DNA from: Bacteroidaceae bacterium | Lineage (GTDB): Bacteria > Bacteroidota > Bacteroidia > Bacteroidales > Bacteroidaceae | Length of the DNA stretch: 64,000 bases | Assembly: GCA_902362375.1 (NCBI GenBank) | Contig: CABIVS010000002.1 | Span: 270,757-334,756, forward strand | Reading direction: 5' to 3' | Shown: positions 19,157-28,364 of the stretch, piece by piece | Numbering within the stretch: the stretch's first letter is position 1 | Layout: each line of letters begins with the position of its first letter | Translations under genes and position numbers: made by a program | Notes under the pieces: model-generated | Database searches by the model: none | What the model was told of the DNA's origin: nothing | The model's input: only the letters and a program-made list of their open reading frames with translations

Positions 19157-19603
19157 TTATTTTTCCAACAAATCCTTTAAGAAGTCATCCAACTCCTTAT
19201 CCAGCCCTTTCAGCAATTCATCATTTACCAGTATGGTGTCGTCATCAATCAACAACAATTCTGCTACGGTTTCTTTCTCTTCATCTACCAAGACGAAAGA
19301 ATAAGGTTTTAGAATAGTCACTTTGTCGAAATCTCCGGCATCCTTCATTCTGCAAAGAATGTTGCGAAGAGAAGGTTCCACGTTTTCAAGGAAATCATCC
19401 CCTTCATAAGTAGCCCATTCTTCGATCATGATGTTTGCCAGTTCTTCATCATCATCGTTGTAAATATTAAGTTGTCCCGATGCCTGATCCGGTTGGAGAT
19501 GGATATCGGTTACGACTGTTTGTTCACAGCTACATGCATATTTAGCGACTACCTTTTGGATAGCCGATTCGATAATAGATAATGATTGTTGGCTCAATTT
19601 CAT
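19157..19603 (-). CDS. Conserved hypothetical acidic protein, 148 aa
   Basis: I do not recognise a named family. The protein has no signal peptide or membrane helix and is rich in Asp and Glu, ending in Leu-Asp-Lys-Glu-Leu-Asp-Asp-Phe-Leu-Lys-Asp-Leu-Leu-Glu-Lys. There is a Cys-x-Cys near residue 24. The pattern (helix, strand pairs, helix) suggests a small cytoplasmic alpha/beta protein. A -7 box (19626-19633) right upstream supports a real gene with its own transcript. It follows the DUF6340-like lipoprotein gene on the same strand, 61 bases away. Confidence 0.75.
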   Translation of the reverse strand: MKLSQQSLSIIESAIQKVVAKYACSCEQTVVTDIHLQPDQASGQLNIYNDDDEELANIMIEEWATYEGDDFLENVEPSLRNILCRMKDAGDFDKVTILKPYSFVLVDEEKETVAELLLIDDDTILVNDELLKGLDKELDDFLKDLLEK

Positions 19604-19625
19604 GGGTTCCTTCTTTTTATAAGTT

Positions 19626-19633
19626 CAAAGGTA
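19626..19633 (-). promoter_or_regulatory. -7 box for the 148-aa hypothetical gene
   Basis: Minus-strand TACCTTTG, 22 bases before the ATG at 19603. No good -33 match seen. Confidence 0.5.
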
Positions 19634-19664
19634 TAAAAAAAATAAGATTTGATACACAATTTCC

Positions 19665-20771
19665 TTAAAAATCATCATTAAATCGGCTCATTTGCAATTT
19701 TAACTTGGGTAATTGAGCATTTCTCTCCTTTAATTCAGCTAAATACAAGGTAGTAAGATAATAATTCGGCACGTCATCAATGGTAGCTTGAGGACTATCT
19801 GTGATGTTCTTTTTATCTATTTTCTTGGCTAGTTGTTGGGCCTTTTCTGCCCATTCTTCCGCTTTAGCCAAACTATCTTTCATTTCGTAGTAAACAGCGA
19901 TGTTGAGAGCTGCCCGCATTTTTTTCTTTTGGTTCTTGGTTCCTTCGAAAGCCTGACGCCAAAGTTCGTATGCGTCGTCCCATGAATTTTCGCGTACATA
20001 AATGGCAGCGTCACGCATGGGAACCGAACCGCCAGTGTAAAGATACCGTGTTCCTTTTTTCCAAATAGGGACAATATATTTCACCGGAACCGTTCCTGCG
20101 AATGCTGCCGCTTCTTCCAGCATCTGCTTGTCGGGAATCATGCGAGTGGCAGCTTCTATGGCTGTAACTCCAAAATCCTCCCAAAAAATGCTATCAGTAG
20201 GATGGAGCGTAGTCATCGGCCTGCTACGTTCGGGAAGATAAACTTTCACCGTGGGATAAACTTTCACGTCTACCGCTCCTTGAAAGCAGTTGAACTCATC
20301 CAGATAACGGACCGTCTTTGTTGCTTTGAGTTGCAGGTTTTCCAGTGCAATAATAAAGTCCACTCCCAGGTTAGAAGCCAGTTGACGCACTTCCTCCTGG
20401 CTCAATGTACTTTCGCGGGCCAGTTTATCATTGGCACGTAAGGCAGAATCACAGATAACCACCTCATCGAAGTAGTTCTGCTGTGCAATTTCTTCTGCCA
20501 GTGATTCAGTGGCCGTCTTAGGATCTCCATTGGCATAAGCCGTTGCACGACTTATCAATGGTGTACCTTCTTTCATTTTTTCAGTCTCTGTTATCAGTTT
20601 ATTATCCGGGGCATCGCTGGTGTTATTCACAATAGCTACTTTCCGGAGTTGCGGAGGAAAGCTCAAGTCGGCAGGTTGCAGATAATCAATGGGGATCTGT
20701 TCCAGACTCTGACAGCTACCCAGAGTCAGCAGGAATAAAACGATGAAAGCCAGTGAATAAGATTTTGCCAT
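19665..20771 (-). CDS. DUF6340-like lipoprotein, 368 aa
   Basis: Envelope lipoprotein with lipobox Leu-Thr-Leu-Gly-Ser-Cys at residues 15-20. It opens with Tyr-Leu-Gln-Pro-Ala-Asp-Leu-Ser-Phe-Pro-Pro and Val-Ala-Ile-Val-Asn-Asn-Thr, a start I associate with the Bacteroidales DUF6340 family (from memory, not searched). The C-terminal 120 residues are helical with TPR-like repeats (Asp-Ala-Tyr-Glu-Leu-Trp-Arg-Gln, then Ala-Leu-Asn-Ile-Ala-Val-Tyr-Tyr-Glu). Function unknown. It has its own promoter and is insulated from secA by a hairpin at 20821-20865. Confidence 0.8.
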   Translation of the reverse strand: MAKSYSLAFIVLFLLTLGSCQSLEQIPIDYLQPADLSFPPQLRKVAIVNNTSDAPDNKLITETEKMKEGTPLISRATAYANGDPKTATESLAEEIAQQNYFDEVVICDSALRANDKLARESTLSQEEVRQLASNLGVDFIIALENLQLKATKTVRYLDEFNCFQGAVDVKVYPTVKVYLPERSRPMTTLHPTDSIFWEDFGVTAIEAATRMIPDKQMLEEAAAFAGTVPVKYIVPIWKKGTRYLYTGGSVPMRDAAIYVRENSWDDAYELWRQAFEGTKNQKKKMRAALNIAVYYEMKDSLAKAEEWAEKAQQLAKKIDKKNITDSPQATIDDVPNYYLTTLYLAELKERNAQLPKLKLQMSRFNDDF

Positions 20772-20797
20772 AGTTTTGTTCTATTTAGTAATTTGAA

Positions 20798-20805
20798 CAA
20801 AAGTA
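20798..20805 (-). promoter_or_regulatory. -7 box for the DUF6340-like gene
   Basis: Minus-strand TACTTTTG 27 bases before the ATG at 20771, between the secA terminator and the gene. Confidence 0.5.
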
Positions 20806-20820
20806 CAACTTTGGAAGAAT

Positions 20821-20865
20821 AAAAGAAAGTCTCAAACAGTTTTTAACCGTTTGAGACTTTCTTTT
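20821..20865 (-). terminator. 17-bp hairpin terminating secA
   Basis: Perfect 17-bp arms at 20821-20837 and 20849-20865 with an 11-base loop. On the minus strand the stem itself ends in CTTTCTTTT. It lies about 90 bases past the secA stop. Confidence 0.8.
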
Positions 20866-20952
20866 ATAAGTTGAATATAGAGAGACTATGCCATAAAGCA
20901 CATTACCCTACAATTTCCAACCTTTAATTTATAATTTTTAATTATTAATTAA

Positions 20953-23900
20953 TCAAAGGTTCTTTCCGTGGCAGTTTTTATACTTTTTGCCGCTTCCGCA
21001 TGGACAAGGATCGTTACGACCTACTGTCTTCTCTGCACGAATCGGTTCACGTTTCTGCTGTTCACGAGTATCCTGACTTGCAGCAGCCTGCTGGTTCGGA
21101 TCACTCAAATCTTCTTTGTTTTCGCGATACTTGCTCATATCCTGGCGTTGTTCAGGAGCAGCCTGACGCACTTCTACACGGCGTGCAGCTGATTCATCCG
21201 GAGCTTCCTGTACAGGAATTTGTCCGCGCATCAAGATAGATATAGTCTGGTTGTTGATCTTGTTCACCATAGCGTCAAATAAAGTCACGGATTCCAGTTT
21301 ATAGATCAATAGCGGGTCTTTCTGTTCGTAGCTTGCATTCTGTACGGAATGTTTCAGTTCGTCCAGTTCGCGCAAGTTTTCTTTCCATGCTTCGTCGATT
21401 ACGTGGAGCAAGATTGATTTCTCGAACGATTTCACCACTTCTTTAGATTCCGATTCGTAAGCCGCTTTCAGGTTACAAGAGATATTGTACATCCGTTTAC
21501 CGTCTGTGATAGGAATCAGGATGTTTTCGTACATGTGTCCCTGATTTTCATATACCTGTTTGATTACCGGATTAGCGATCTGTGCCAGACGTTCAGTTTT
21601 GCGTTTGAAATTTTCCATAGCAATATTGAAAGTCTTTTCGGCCAACTTATCTTTCTTCTCGTTACGGAATTCTTCTTCAGTGAACGGAGTTTCCATGGCC
21701 AATGTCTGGAGCAATTCCATCTGGCAACCTTCATAATCGTTGTTCTCGATAGCGTTGGCGCAACGGTCCCAAATCATGTTCACGATATCCATACCGATAC
21801 GTTCACCCATCAAAGCGTGACGACGTTTCGTATAAACCACCGTACGTTGCTTGTTCATTACGTCGTCATATTCCAACAGACGTTTACGAATACCGAAGTT
21901 GTTTTCTTCCACTTTCTTCTGTGCGCGTTCGATGGAGTTGGAAATCATCTTGTGTTCGATCATTTCGCCTTCTTGGAAACCGAGCTTGTCCATTACACTG
22001 GCAATGCGGTCGGAAGAGAACAGACGCATCAGGTCGTCTTCCAATGACACGAAGAATACAGAAGAACCCGGGTCGCCCTGACGTCCTGCACGACCACGCA
22101 ACTGGCGGTCTACACGACGGGATTCGTGACGTTCCGTACCGATGATTGCCAAACCGCCCGCTGCTTTTACTTCCGGACTTAGTTTGATGTCGGTACCACG
22201 ACCTGCCATATTGGTAGCAATGGTTACCGTGCCGCTCAAACCGGCAGTAGCAACGATGTCTGCTTCTTTCTGGTGCAGCTTAGCATTCAATACCTTGTGC
22301 TCAATCTTACGCATGGTAAGCATTTTGCTCAACATTTCGGAGATTTCTACCGAAGTAGTACCCACCAGTACCGGACGTCCTGCTTGAACCAATTTTTCGA
22401 TTTCCTCAATAACAGCTTTATACTTTTCGCGCTTCGTCTTGTAAACGCGGTCGTTCATATCCTTACGGGAGATCGGACGGTTGGTCGGGATAACGACTAC
22501 GTCCAATTTATAGATGTCCCAAAGTTCGCCTGCTTCCGTTTCAGCAGTACCGGTCATACCGGATAGTTTGTGATACATACGGAAGTAGTTCTGCAAAGTA
22601 ATGGTAGCGAAGGTCTGTGTAGCAGCTTCCACTTTCACACGTTCCTTGGCTTCGATAGCCTGGTGCAATCCGTCAGAGTAACGACGACCTTCCATAATAC
22701 GACCGGTCTGCTCGTCTACAATCTTCACCTGACCGTCGATTACTACGTATTCATCGTCTTTTTCGAACATCGTGTAAGCCTTCAACAGCTGATTGATGGT
22801 GTGTACACGTTCCGATTTGATGGCATAGTTAGTCAACAACTCATCCTTCTTTTCAAGCAGTTGCTCGTTGGTCAGATTCATGTTTTCCAGTTCCGAAAGC
22901 TGTCCGGCGATATCCGGAAGAACGAATAAAGTCGGATCTTCAGAGTTACCGGTAATCAGGTCTACCCCCTTATCTGTCAGGTCTACGCTATTCAACTTTT
23001 CGTCGATCACGAAGTACAGTGGATCAGTCACTTCATGCATACGCTTGTTGTTCTGTTCCATGTAAATCTCTTCCGTCTTGAGCATGCCTGCCTTGATTCC
23101 CTGTTCACTAAGGAACTTAATCAACGGTTTGTTTTTCGGCAATGCTTTGTGACTGCGGTATAGAGCGAGGAATCCTTCTTCCACCTCTTTCTTATCGTTG
23201 GATGCGATCAGTTTTTTTGCTTCGGAAAGATATTTGGTAGCCAGTACCTTTTGTGCTTCTACCAGACGTTCCACTAGTGGACGGAGTTGCTCGAACAACT
23301 GGTCATCGCCTTTAGGTACAGGACCGGAGATTATCAACGGAGTACGTGCGTCGTCAATCAATACCGAGTCAACCTCATCGACGATGGCATAGTTGTGCTG
23401 ACGTTGTACAAGGTCTTTCGGGCTGATAGCCATGTTGTCACGCAGGTAGTCGAAACCGAATTCGTTGTTTGTACCGAAAGTGATATCAGCCAGATATGCC
23501 TGACGACGTGCGTCGGAGTTCGGCTGATGGCGGTCGATACAATCTACGCTCAAACCGTGGAACATATAAAGAGGACCCATCCATTCGGAGTCACGTTTGG
23601 CGAGGTAATCATTCACGGTAACTACGTGTACACCGTTTCCGGTCAATGCGTTGAGGAATACCGGGAGCGTGGCTACCAGTGTTTTACCTTCACCAGTTGC
23701 CATTTCCGCAATCTTACCTTTGTGCAAAACGACACCACCGAAGAGCTGTACGTCATAGTGAACCATATTCCATACAGTATCATTACCACCGGCTACCCAG
23801 TGATTCTGATAGATGGCCTTGTCACCTTCGATACGTACGAAATCTTTCGTGGCAGCCAGTTGACGGTCGAAGTCCGTAGCAGTTACAACGATTTCTTCAT

Positions 23901-24270
23901 TTTCAGTAAAACGTTTGGCAGTAGCCTTTACGATAGAAAAAGCAACAGGTAGTACTTCGTCCAGTGCTTTTTCATATTTTTCCAGAATTTCTTTTTCTGT
24001 CTTATCGATTTGTGCGAAGACTTCTTCGCGGTCTTCCAGTTCGAGAGTTTCAATGCTTGCCTTCAACTCTTCCACTTTCGCACGTTCAGCAGTAGCCGAT
24101 TCATGGATATATTTTTTGAGTTCTTCCGTTTTGGCACGGAGGGCGTCGTTGTCTAGTTTTTCAATCTCCGGGTAAGCAGCTTTGATCTTTTCCACCCAGG
24201 GTTTGATTTCTTTCATGTCTCGTGTGGATTTGTTTCCGAAAATCGAGCTTAAAAATTCATTAAATCCCAT
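20953..24270 (-). CDS. secA: Preprotein translocase ATPase SecA
   Basis: Motor of Sec-dependent export, 1105 aa, longer than the roughly 900 of E. coli because of Bacteroidetes insertions. Visible features: Walker A Ala-Thr-Gly-Glu-Gly-Lys-Thr near residue 192, the DEVD box (Asp-Glu-Val-Asp-Ser-Val-Leu-Ile-Asp), the second nucleotide-binding fold with Asn-Met-Ala-Gly-Arg-Gly-Thr-Asp and the Arg-Gly-Arg-Ala-Gly-Arg-Gln-Gly motif, a helical scaffold, a charged linker rich in Gln, Glu and Arg, and the zinc-binding [13 protein letters not shown] tail that contacts SecB and lipid. A monocistronic unit with its own -7 box and terminator. Confidence 0.98.
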   Translation of the reverse strand: MGFNEFLSSIFGNKSTRDMKEIKPWVEKIKAAYPEIEKLDNDALRAKTEELKKYIHESATAERAKVEELKASIETLELEDREEVFAQIDKTEKEILEKYEKALDEVLPVAFSIVKATAKRFTENEEIVVTATDFDRQLAATKDFVRIEGDKAIYQNHWVAGGNDTVWNMVHYDVQLFGGVVLHKGKIAEMATGEGKTLVATLPVFLNALTGNGVHVVTVNDYLAKRDSEWMGPLYMFHGLSVDCIDRHQPNSDARRQAYLADITFGTNNEFGFDYLRDNMAISPKDLVQRQHNYAIVDEVDSVLIDDARTPLIISGPVPKGDDQLFEQLRPLVERLVEAQKVLATKYLSEAKKLIASNDKKEVEEGFLALYRSHKALPKNKPLIKFLSEQGIKAGMLKTEEIYMEQNNKRMHEVTDPLYFVIDEKLNSVDLTDKGVDLITGNSEDPTLFVLPDIAGQLSELENMNLTNEQLLEKKDELLTNYAIKSERVHTINQLLKAYTMFEKDDEYVVIDGQVKIVDEQTGRIMEGRRYSDGLHQAIEAKERVKVEAATQTFATITLQNYFRMYHKLSGMTGTAETEAGELWDIYKLDVVVIPTNRPISRKDMNDRVYKTKREKYKAVIEEIEKLVQAGRPVLVGTTSVEISEMLSKMLTMRKIEHKVLNAKLHQKEADIVATAGLSGTVTIATNMAGRGTDIKLSPEVKAAGGLAIIGTERHESRRVDRQLRGRAGRQGDPGSSVFFVSLEDDLMRLFSSDRIASVMDKLGFQEGEMIEHKMISNSIERAQKKVEENNFGIRKRLLEYDDVMNKQRTVVYTKRRHALMGERIGMDIVNMIWDRCANAIENNDYEGCQMELLQTLAMETPFTEEEFRNEKKDKLAEKTFNIAMENFKRKTERLAQIANPVIKQVYENQGHMYENILIPITDGKRMYNISCNLKAAYESESKEVVKSFEKSILLHVIDEAWKENLRELDELKHSVQNASYEQKDPLLIYKLESVTLFDAMVNKINNQTISILMRGQIPVQEAPDESAARRVEVRQAAPEQRQDMSKYRENKEDLSDPNQQAAASQDTREQQKREPIRAEKTVGRNDPCPCGSGKKYKNCHGKNL

Positions 24271-24344
24271 GTTATATTATTTAGTTTATTATTTATTTCA
24301 ATTTCAACGCGGAGTTGGGGAATCTTTATATCAAGAAACCTCCG

Positions 24345-24352
24345 CAAAGTTA
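24345..24352 (-). promoter_or_regulatory. -7 box for secA
   Basis: Minus-strand TAACTTTG, 74 bases before the secA ATG. The -33 site is weak. Confidence 0.5.
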
Positions 24353-24405
24353 CATTAAAATGCTGATTTATTTATGTTTTGCTCCCTGTTTTTGTGAGTA
24401 AATTT

Positions 24406-25980
24406 TTACCGAAGGTCGGTAATAGGAGCAGAAGTACAGGCGTTGGGAGCCCGGATGCGCATAAAATGTGCCAGTGTAGGCGCAATATGGTCAATGGTTA
24501 CAGGTGTCTGGATAATGGCCGGTTTCACGGAATGTCCCATGAAAATCAGCGGTGAGGGAATATAAGAATGACGTACCACTTTGTTGTCGCCGCCGTTCTC
24601 GTTGACGATCGTCCATCCGGGGAGGACGTCGATTACGAGGTCACCCGAACGTTTGCGGTGGTAGCCGTTACGTATTTTGTAGATTTCCGGAGTCCATGAA
24701 CCCAGTAATAGCCGGTTAGCCGAATAGGCTTCGTTCACTCCGCTGAACTGCATCAGGAATTCTGCTGACTTTTGTTGGATCTCTGCCAGATTCAGTTCTT
24801 TTTTTTCCAATAACTTATGATTCAGATAAATCTGCTGGTTATGGTGAGCTTCCACATACTTTCCTTCGCCATACGTAGCCATCAGGTACATATTCAATAG
24901 AGCCGCACAACGGTTGAGATAAAACTCTCCGCCAGGAATCTTGTACAATCCCGAATCGGGCGATTCGCTGTCTATATATCCGGTGGAAGTGACGAAAATA
25001 AGCACGTTTTGCAGTCCTACTTTCTTATCAAGAACTTCGAGCAGGTCGGCAATGCTGCGGTCAAGACGCACATAGGTGTCTTGTATTTCCATGGCACATT
25101 CCTGTACGGATTTATGCGCATAGTTTCCGGCATAGTAAGTGAGTGCCAATAAGTCAGTAATGTCATCCATGCCGATCGAACTTTTGTTTAATGCTTCTTC
25201 GGCAAGCGCATTCACTTCATCGTTTACAAAAGGGCTGGTGATGAAGCGGCGGTACTTGTTATTGCGATCATCATCAAATTTATATTTGAAGAGCATATCC
25301 CGCCAATCTGGCAGGAAAGTGTACATGCCCCGGGGAAATATGGGTTCCCATGTCATACCGGCAATACGGAAATCAATCGCTTGACGGTCGTTATATTGGC
25401 TTGCCCACCACGGAAACTCTCCATAATAGGTGGTTCCGCTCCATTTTCCGGTGTTGGGATTGATCCAGAAAGCAGCGTTTCCGGCATGTCCGGCTGCGAA
25501 AAGTGCGGCATCGCAATCTGGTGCAATGGCATATACGAGTCCTTTGCCTTGTGTCGCTATTTTAAGCTCGTCGGCAATGGTTGAAGTCAGTAGTTTGGTG
25601 GGGGCGACAGTCTGGTCGGTGTAATACCCCATAAATGCCGTGTCGTCTGTGCTGTTGACGGGGCGAAGGGTAGAGGCATCCATCCAGCGTTGAGAAATAA
25701 TTCCGTTCATGGAAGGCGTCGTACCGCTATAAATAGCCGCTATGGCAGAAGCGCGGTCTATACCGCAGAAGGTATATTCGGCGTTATGGAACACTCTTCC
25801 CTCTTTCCAAAGACGTTTGAAGCCTTTCTCACCGTAGAGTGACGAAAAAGCCTCCAAATAGTCCGTACGTAATTGGTCAATCGTCAGCCCTACTACTAAT
25901 TTAGGGGCGGCAGGCAGTGACTGGGCTTGTAGCCCGGTGAAAGTCAGTACGGTGATGAGGGAAGTTAGTAGTCCTTTCAT
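24406..25980 (-). CDS. Alkaline-phosphatase-superfamily protein (PafA-like) with degenerate active site
   Basis: Secreted protein of 524 aa with a signal peptide ending Leu-Gln-Ala-Gln. The fold is that of PafA/phosphodiesterase-type alkaline phosphatases: Leu-Val-Val-Gly-Leu-Thr-Ile-Asp-Gln-Leu-Arg (metal ligand Asp35), Ile-Tyr-Ser-Gly-Thr-Thr-Pro-Ser-Met-Asn-Gly-Ile, and the C-terminal Thr-Ile-Asp-His-Ile-Ala-Pro-Thr-Leu. The catalytic set looks lost: the usual Thr-x-x-Gly-His nucleophile block reads Asp-Arg-Ala-Ser-Ala (75-79), the Asp-His-Gly metal motif reads Ser-Thr-Gly-Tyr, and the later His-Gly site reads Asn-Gly. It may be a binding protein rather than an enzyme. Its ATG overlaps the stop of the DUF4105 gene by one base, so the two are translationally coupled. 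Confidence 0.85.
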   Translation of the reverse strand: MKGLLTSLITVLTFTGLQAQSLPAAPKLVVGLTIDQLRTDYLEAFSSLYGEKGFKRLWKEGRVFHNAEYTFCGIDRASAIAAIYSGTTPSMNGIISQRWMDASTLRPVNSTDDTAFMGYYTDQTVAPTKLLTSTIADELKIATQGKGLVYAIAPDCDAALFAAGHAGNAAFWINPNTGKWSGTTYYGEFPWWASQYNDRQAIDFRIAGMTWEPIFPRGMYTFLPDWRDMLFKYKFDDDRNNKYRRFITSPFVNDEVNALAEEALNKSSIGMDDITDLLALTYYAGNYAHKSVQECAMEIQDTYVRLDRSIADLLEVLDKKVGLQNVLIFVTSTGYIDSESPDSGLYKIPGGEFYLNRCAALLNMYLMATYGEGKYVEAHHNQQIYLNHKLLEKKELNLAEIQQKSAEFLMQFSGVNEAYSANRLLLGSWTPEIYKIRNGYHRKRSGDLVIDVLPGWTIVNENGGDNKVVRHSYIPSPLIFMGHSVKPAIIQTPVTIDHIAPTLAHFMRIRAPNACTSAPITDLR

Positions 25981-27167
25981 TATTTCTTTTTAGATGTCAC
26001 AATCAGATTGCTCGCTGAACGTATCAGCAAAACGAGTGCCAAAGGTACAACAGCAAAGTCAAATCTTTGCGGAATTACAGGAAAAAGCACTATAAAAAGT
26101 GTTAAAACCATCAGATTCAGGGTTAAATACCAACATTTCTTTCCTTTTCGGACACAATATATAATGTATGGCAAGAAAAAAAGTTGCCCCGGATGGAATA
26201 CCAATAATAGGAAATTGGAGCTGACTGCCGGGTGTTGGGAGAAGAGTGCGAGGAAGGCGAGGACGCATCCCACAATGCCTGCCATACCAAAAAGAAAGAG
26301 GTCGATTCCCCATAATCCGGTTCTCCGGCGGATTCCATAGATTGTGGCGGCGGCTGTCAGTATAAATAAGAGTAAGGAGCATTGAAGCGGAGTAGGCATC
26401 CGGCTGCTTTCATCCGGTTCGGGAGTGGCATCGACTACCAGTTCGTTGGCCGTTATGAGTGGACGCTGGATAGAATCGCCTTTAATTTGTGCACCGTCGA
26501 AAGCATCCATCAGGTAGAAAGGGGCAAACATCATCTGACGTTGTGTGATGGGCTGATCGGCTTCACTTCCGATACAGAGATCGATGCCGAAACGTGCCCA
26601 CGGATGTCCTTTGCAATACTGATGTACGATGTCGCGGAAAGTGTGGGAGCCATCCTGCGGTTCTGCGGGATAAATCACTTTTCCTGCAATGCTTTCTTCT
26701 ATCTTGTCCCGGGGGCGGGTAGCACAGTTGTCGTAAAAGAAATTATAACGGTACACCCGGTTTTCCGGACGGTAATTTTCTTGTAATAGCCGGATTAGTT
26801 CTGTCTTTTCTTCATCGGTCAGATTCAGCGTTTGCTGCCATACGCTGCGTCCGAAAAATGCGTATTCAGCTGCAAAACGTTCATAATCCGTTGCTCCCAG
26901 TTGGTAGTCTGTTTCTCCGAGCGAGAAGCGGAAGATGAAGTTGGGAGTGTTGAAACTGAACAATCCGTAGTTGAATACAACGTCAATCCCTTGTGAAGGA
27001 TTTTCGTAACGGATGGCAGTGTGTCCGAACAGGGAATATATTTCCTCTCCGGGGGCACAAGTCAACAGGCTCAAACGGATGGAGTCGTTGTTGTTGGCAG
27101 ATGCTTGTCCGGCGGGCAGAAGCAACAGGAAGAAGGAGAGGATGATGCATGAGAAAAACCGTTTCAT
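25980..27167 (-). CDS. DUF4105 (Lnb N-terminal periplasmic domain) membrane protein
   Basis: Envelope protein of 395 aa. The signal peptide ends near Ala-Ser-Ala-Asn. The DUF4105 domain spans about residues 28-200, with Gly-Glu-Glu-Ile-Tyr-Ser-Leu-Phe-Gly-His-Thr-Ala-Ile-Arg and Tyr-Asp-Asn-Cys-Ala-Thr-Arg-Pro, the conserved His and Cys blocks of the family. After a hydrophilic stretch, about five membrane helices fill residues 260-390. The family is named after the N-terminal region of a lacto-N-biosidase, but no activity is established for stand-alone members as far as I know. The His/Cys pair recalls a papain-like or NlpC-like arrangement (inference). First gene of a two-gene unit with the PafA-like gene. 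Confidence 0.85.
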   Translation of the reverse strand: MKRFFSCIILSFFLLLLPAGQASANNNDSIRLSLLTCAPGEEIYSLFGHTAIRYENPSQGIDVVFNYGLFSFNTPNFIFRFSLGETDYQLGATDYERFAAEYAFFGRSVWQQTLNLTDEEKTELIRLLQENYRPENRVYRYNFFYDNCATRPRDKIEESIAGKVIYPAEPQDGSHTFRDIVHQYCKGHPWARFGIDLCIGSEADQPITQRQMMFAPFYLMDAFDGAQIKGDSIQRPLITANELVVDATPEPDESSRMPTPLQCSLLLFILTAAATIYGIRRRTGLWGIDLFLFGMAGIVGCVLAFLALFSQHPAVSSNFLLLVFHPGQLFFLPYIIYCVRKGKKCWYLTLNLMVLTLFIVLFPVIPQRFDFAVVPLALVLLIRSASNLIVTSKKK

Positions 27168-27192
27168 TAGCTGGTTCGTTTTATTTCGGTGG

Positions 27193-27200
27193 CAAATATA
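27193..27200 (-). promoter_or_regulatory. -7 box for the DUF4105 operon
   Basis: Minus-strand TATATTTG, 25 bases before the ATG at 27167. No clear -33 match; the upstream DNA is the 22-bp repeat element. Confidence 0.5.
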
Positions 27201-27226
27201 TGAAGAATAGTTGGATTCGGGAAAAC

Positions 27227-27358
27227 GGAGCCTCTATTTTATCAGAATAGAGGCTCCGTTTCATACAAGCAGAGGCTCTATATGGCTTAAACAAAGGCTC
27301 TGTTTTCTTTAAATGGAGCCTCTGTTTGGGTGAAATAATGTTTCTGCTTGAACGGAAA
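27227..27358. repeat. 132-bp dispersed element, copy 1 (six 22-bp units)
   Basis: Six imperfect units of exactly 22 bp, core AGAGGCTCTGTTT plus nine variable bases often ending AAA. The first two units form a perfect 16-bp hairpin (27223-27238 with 27246-27261). A second element with six 22-bp units is at 62350-62481. It lies between divergent genes (DUF4105 and coaX). Confidence 0.8.
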
Positions 27359-27601
27359 ATTGATTACAAAATAGTGGAACACTTTTTGGAACACTGTTTT
27401 TCTCTTGTAATCTATTGCTTATTAGCTGTTTATGATGTAATAAAAAAAGACTGCCGAACGCAAAGTGGAATACATAATAAACAATAAAAGATAATTGATC
27501 TATTTAAAAATAGATAGTTCGATTTTTTTGTTTTTGGGGATTTCTAAAATGAAAAAAGAAGATAATTCCTCTTCTATGCTTCAACTTTTCTTTTTTTACT
27601 T
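27359..27601. other. Gene-free AT-rich spacer upstream of coaX
   Basis: No supported gene. The reading frame that leads into coaX is open here from 27495, but its predicted product is not like CoaX and the coaX promoter lies at its end, so I treat it as untranslated or untranscribed DNA. Confidence 0.5.
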
Positions 27602-27609
27602 TACCTTTG
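27602..27609 (+). promoter_or_regulatory. -7 box for the coaX operon
   Basis: TACCTTTG followed by GCGCCC. Transcription from it would begin near 27613-27616, downstream of every in-frame ATG ahead of the conserved CoaX sequence. Confidence 0.65.
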
Positions 27610-27632
27610 CGCCCACTAAAGAATCAAAAGAT

Positions 27633-28364
27633 TTGAATTTAATAATCGACATAGGAAATACAAAGGCAAAGATTGCTTTCTTCGACGGCGGAGAAATCGT
27701 GGATGTAGTAGCTGAATCCAATCAGTCGTTGGGTTGCTTGAAGGCTTTTTGTTCCCAATATCCGGTTGAACAGGGGATTGTGGCTACTGTCATTGATTTA
27801 AGCGAAAAGGTATTAGCTGATTTGGCAGCTTTGCCGTTTCCTTTGCTCTGGCTCAATCATCAGACTCCGCTTCCGGTTGTCAACCTGTACGAAACTCCCG
27901 AAACATTGGGATATGACCGTATGGCTGCCGTAGTGGGTGCTAATGAGCAGTTTCCTTATCGGGATATATTGGTGATTGATGCGGGAACTTGCATTACTTA
28001 TGAGTTTATAGACTCAAAAGGTCAGTATCATGGCGGTAATATTTCTCCCGGTATGCAAATGCGTTTCAAAGCACTTCATCAGTTTACAGGACGTTTGCCT
28101 CTGGTAGACACCAACGGGCGCAAACTCCCGATGGGACGGGACACCGAAACGGCTATACGTGCCGGAGTGATGAAAGGGATGGAATACGAAATTTCAGGTT
28201 ATATTGAGTCTATGAAGCATAAATATCCTGAACTTTTGGTTTTTTTAACGGGCGGAGATGATTTTTCTTTTGATAGCAGCGTAAAAAGTATCATCTTTGC
28301 AGATAGATTTTTAGTGTTGAAAGGATTAAATAGAATTTTAAACTATAATAATGGTAGGATTTAA
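27633..28364 (+). CDS. coaX: Type III pantothenate kinase, probable TTG start
   Basis: Phosphorylates pantothenate in the first step of coenzyme A synthesis. The family begins with Asn-Leu-Ile-Ile-Asp-Ile-Gly-Asn-Thr, and here that block is preceded by TTG at 27633, giving 243 aa, the usual length. In-frame ATGs at 27495, 27549 and 27576 lie upstream of, or inside, the predicted promoter and would add a non-conserved tail. Further motifs: [21 protein letters not shown] (the second ASKHA phosphate loop), Gly-Gly-Asn-Ile-Ser-Pro-Gly and a Leu-Thr-Gly-Gly-Asp adenosine loop. It overlaps the next gene by 14 bases. Confidence 0.92.
   Translation: MNLIIDIGNTKAKIAFFDGGEIVDVVAESNQSLGCLKAFCSQYPVEQGIVATVIDLSEKVLADLAALPFPLLWLNHQTPLPVVNLYETPETLGYDRMAAVVGANEQFPYRDILVIDAGTCITYEFIDSKGQYHGGNISPGMQMRFKALHQFTGRLPLVDTNGRKLPMGRDTETAIRAGVMKGMEYEISGYIESMKHKYPELLVFLTGGDDFSFDSSVKSIIFADRFLVLKGLNRILNYNNGRI

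Noticed and set aside
23287..23952. A 221-codon plus-strand open frame inside secA
   Set aside because: It is antisense to conserved SecA motifs and its product has no family features.
27227..27358. CRISPR array
   Set aside because: Units are contiguous and imperfect with no spacers, and no cas gene is present.
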